From Beta vulgaris subsp. vulgaris (lineage: Eukaryota > Streptophyta > Magnoliopsida > Caryophyllales > Amaranthaceae), in the NCBI RefSeq assembly GCF_026745355.1, contig NC_079206.1, forward strand, positions 36,835,642 to 36,899,641: a DNA stretch of 64,000 nucleotides, written 5' to 3'. Position numbers and translations under genes: made by a program. The notes under the pieces were generated by a model that did not search any database, was not told the origin of the DNA, and saw only the letters and a list, made by a program, of their open reading frames with translations. Shown here in pieces: positions 63,675 to 64,000 of the stretch (position 1 is its first letter; each line of letters opens with the position of its first letter).

Positions 63675-64000
63675 GGAAAGTACCAAAACACAAGAACACA
63701 CTCAATGTTTTGGGGTTCTAGGCCGGAGATAAGAGTCACTCAATCTCTCCTAGGCTTATCACTAAAGACTCACTCAAAGTAATAAGGGTTAGTTTCAAAC
63801 TTGAGACAAACTCAAAGCTAAAAACTGAAAACACAAAGGTTTTTACTTAAAACTCAAAAACTTATTTCTATTATCATTTGCTTTCCTTATATAGAGAAAA
63901 GGAGCAGCAAGGAGGAGTTAAAAACACCCTAAAAACCGTCCTAAGAGGAATGGTAAGCCCTAAGTAAGCCTCATTTAAGGGGCTGTTACAAGAAGGCAAT
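63675..64000 (-). repeat. 5' LTR of the minus-strand gypsy element, part 2
   Basis: Continues the LTR begun at 59399. It matches 56283 onward, with a deletion relative to that copy near 63951 (GGAATGGTAAGCCC). It runs past the window end. Confidence 0.82.

Larger units (their letters stand above)
56184..64000 (-). mobile_element. Ty3/gypsy element, internally deleted, runs off the window
   Basis: Minus-strand order is second LTR (59399 onward, split by a younger element), primer-binding site, gag, CCHC knuckle, protease, then directly an integrase C-terminal part, polypurine tract and LTR (56184-56931). RT, RNase H and the integrase core are missing. CTCTA at 56179-56183 would be its left TSD, with the second copy predicted right of 64000. 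Confidence 0.85.

Overview
This is nuclear DNA of a flowering plant, most likely a eudicot. It is AT-rich and non-operonic, with GT-AG introns, LTR retrotransposons of both superfamilies, CACTA, hAT and Mutator-like elements, Helitrons and Stowaway MITEs. The species cannot be named from the sequence alone. I see one host gene. Almost everything else is transposable-element DNA, much of it nested, and several insertions are dated relative to each other by exact target-site duplications (TSDs).

Layout. (1) 1-7460: a decayed Athila/Tat-like Ty3/gypsy gag and protease with its 3' LTR, a probable solo LTR and an LTR-end fragment. (2) 7461-18131: a 10.7-kb CACTA transposon with 3-bp TSD AAG. It is mostly filled by a nested minus-strand Tat/Retand-type Ty3/gypsy element (8469-17806, TSD CTCTT) that carries an opposite-strand, intron-containing extra ORF. 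(3) 18205-18658: a 225-bp tandem duplication directly upstream of the host gene. (4) 18795-34171: an intact seven-exon plus-strand gene for an SSUH2-like protein with CxxCxGxG repeats. Its introns 2 and 3 hold four Stowaway MITEs, a CpG-rich Mutator-like MITE nested in another MITE, a SINE-like sequence, a Helitron and a complete but defective Ty1/copia element. (5) 34172-40871: 3' UTR, a minus-strand Helitron, a long-TIR Mutator-like MITE, a long LTR with adjacent primer-binding site, and a hAT transposase pseudogene cut by that LTR. (6) 40872-42479: a Ty3/gypsy remnant lacking RT, RNase H and the integrase core. (7) 42481-54413: a tandem array of a unit of about 850 bp whose copies are separately interrupted by a solo LTR, a 7.7-kb chromovirus-like Ty3/gypsy element (46108-53768) and a second CACTA element. 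(8) 54414-64000: that second CACTA element, abutted by a minus-strand, internally deleted Ty3/gypsy element. The latter's second LTR is split by a young three-LTR tandem retroelement (59504-63674) and runs off the window.

How it fits together. The host gene survives with an open 438-codon frame although TEs account for most of its 15-kb span. The repeats look like an accreting heterochromatin-like block. Non-autonomous elements (CACTA, TRIM/LARD-like, PR-to-integrase-tail deletions) must depend on proteins encoded elsewhere. I did not find a convincing new biological system. The best candidates for follow-up are the antisense spliced ORF of the Retand-type element, the three-LTR tandem element, the 850-bp array, and the duplicated promoter segment.
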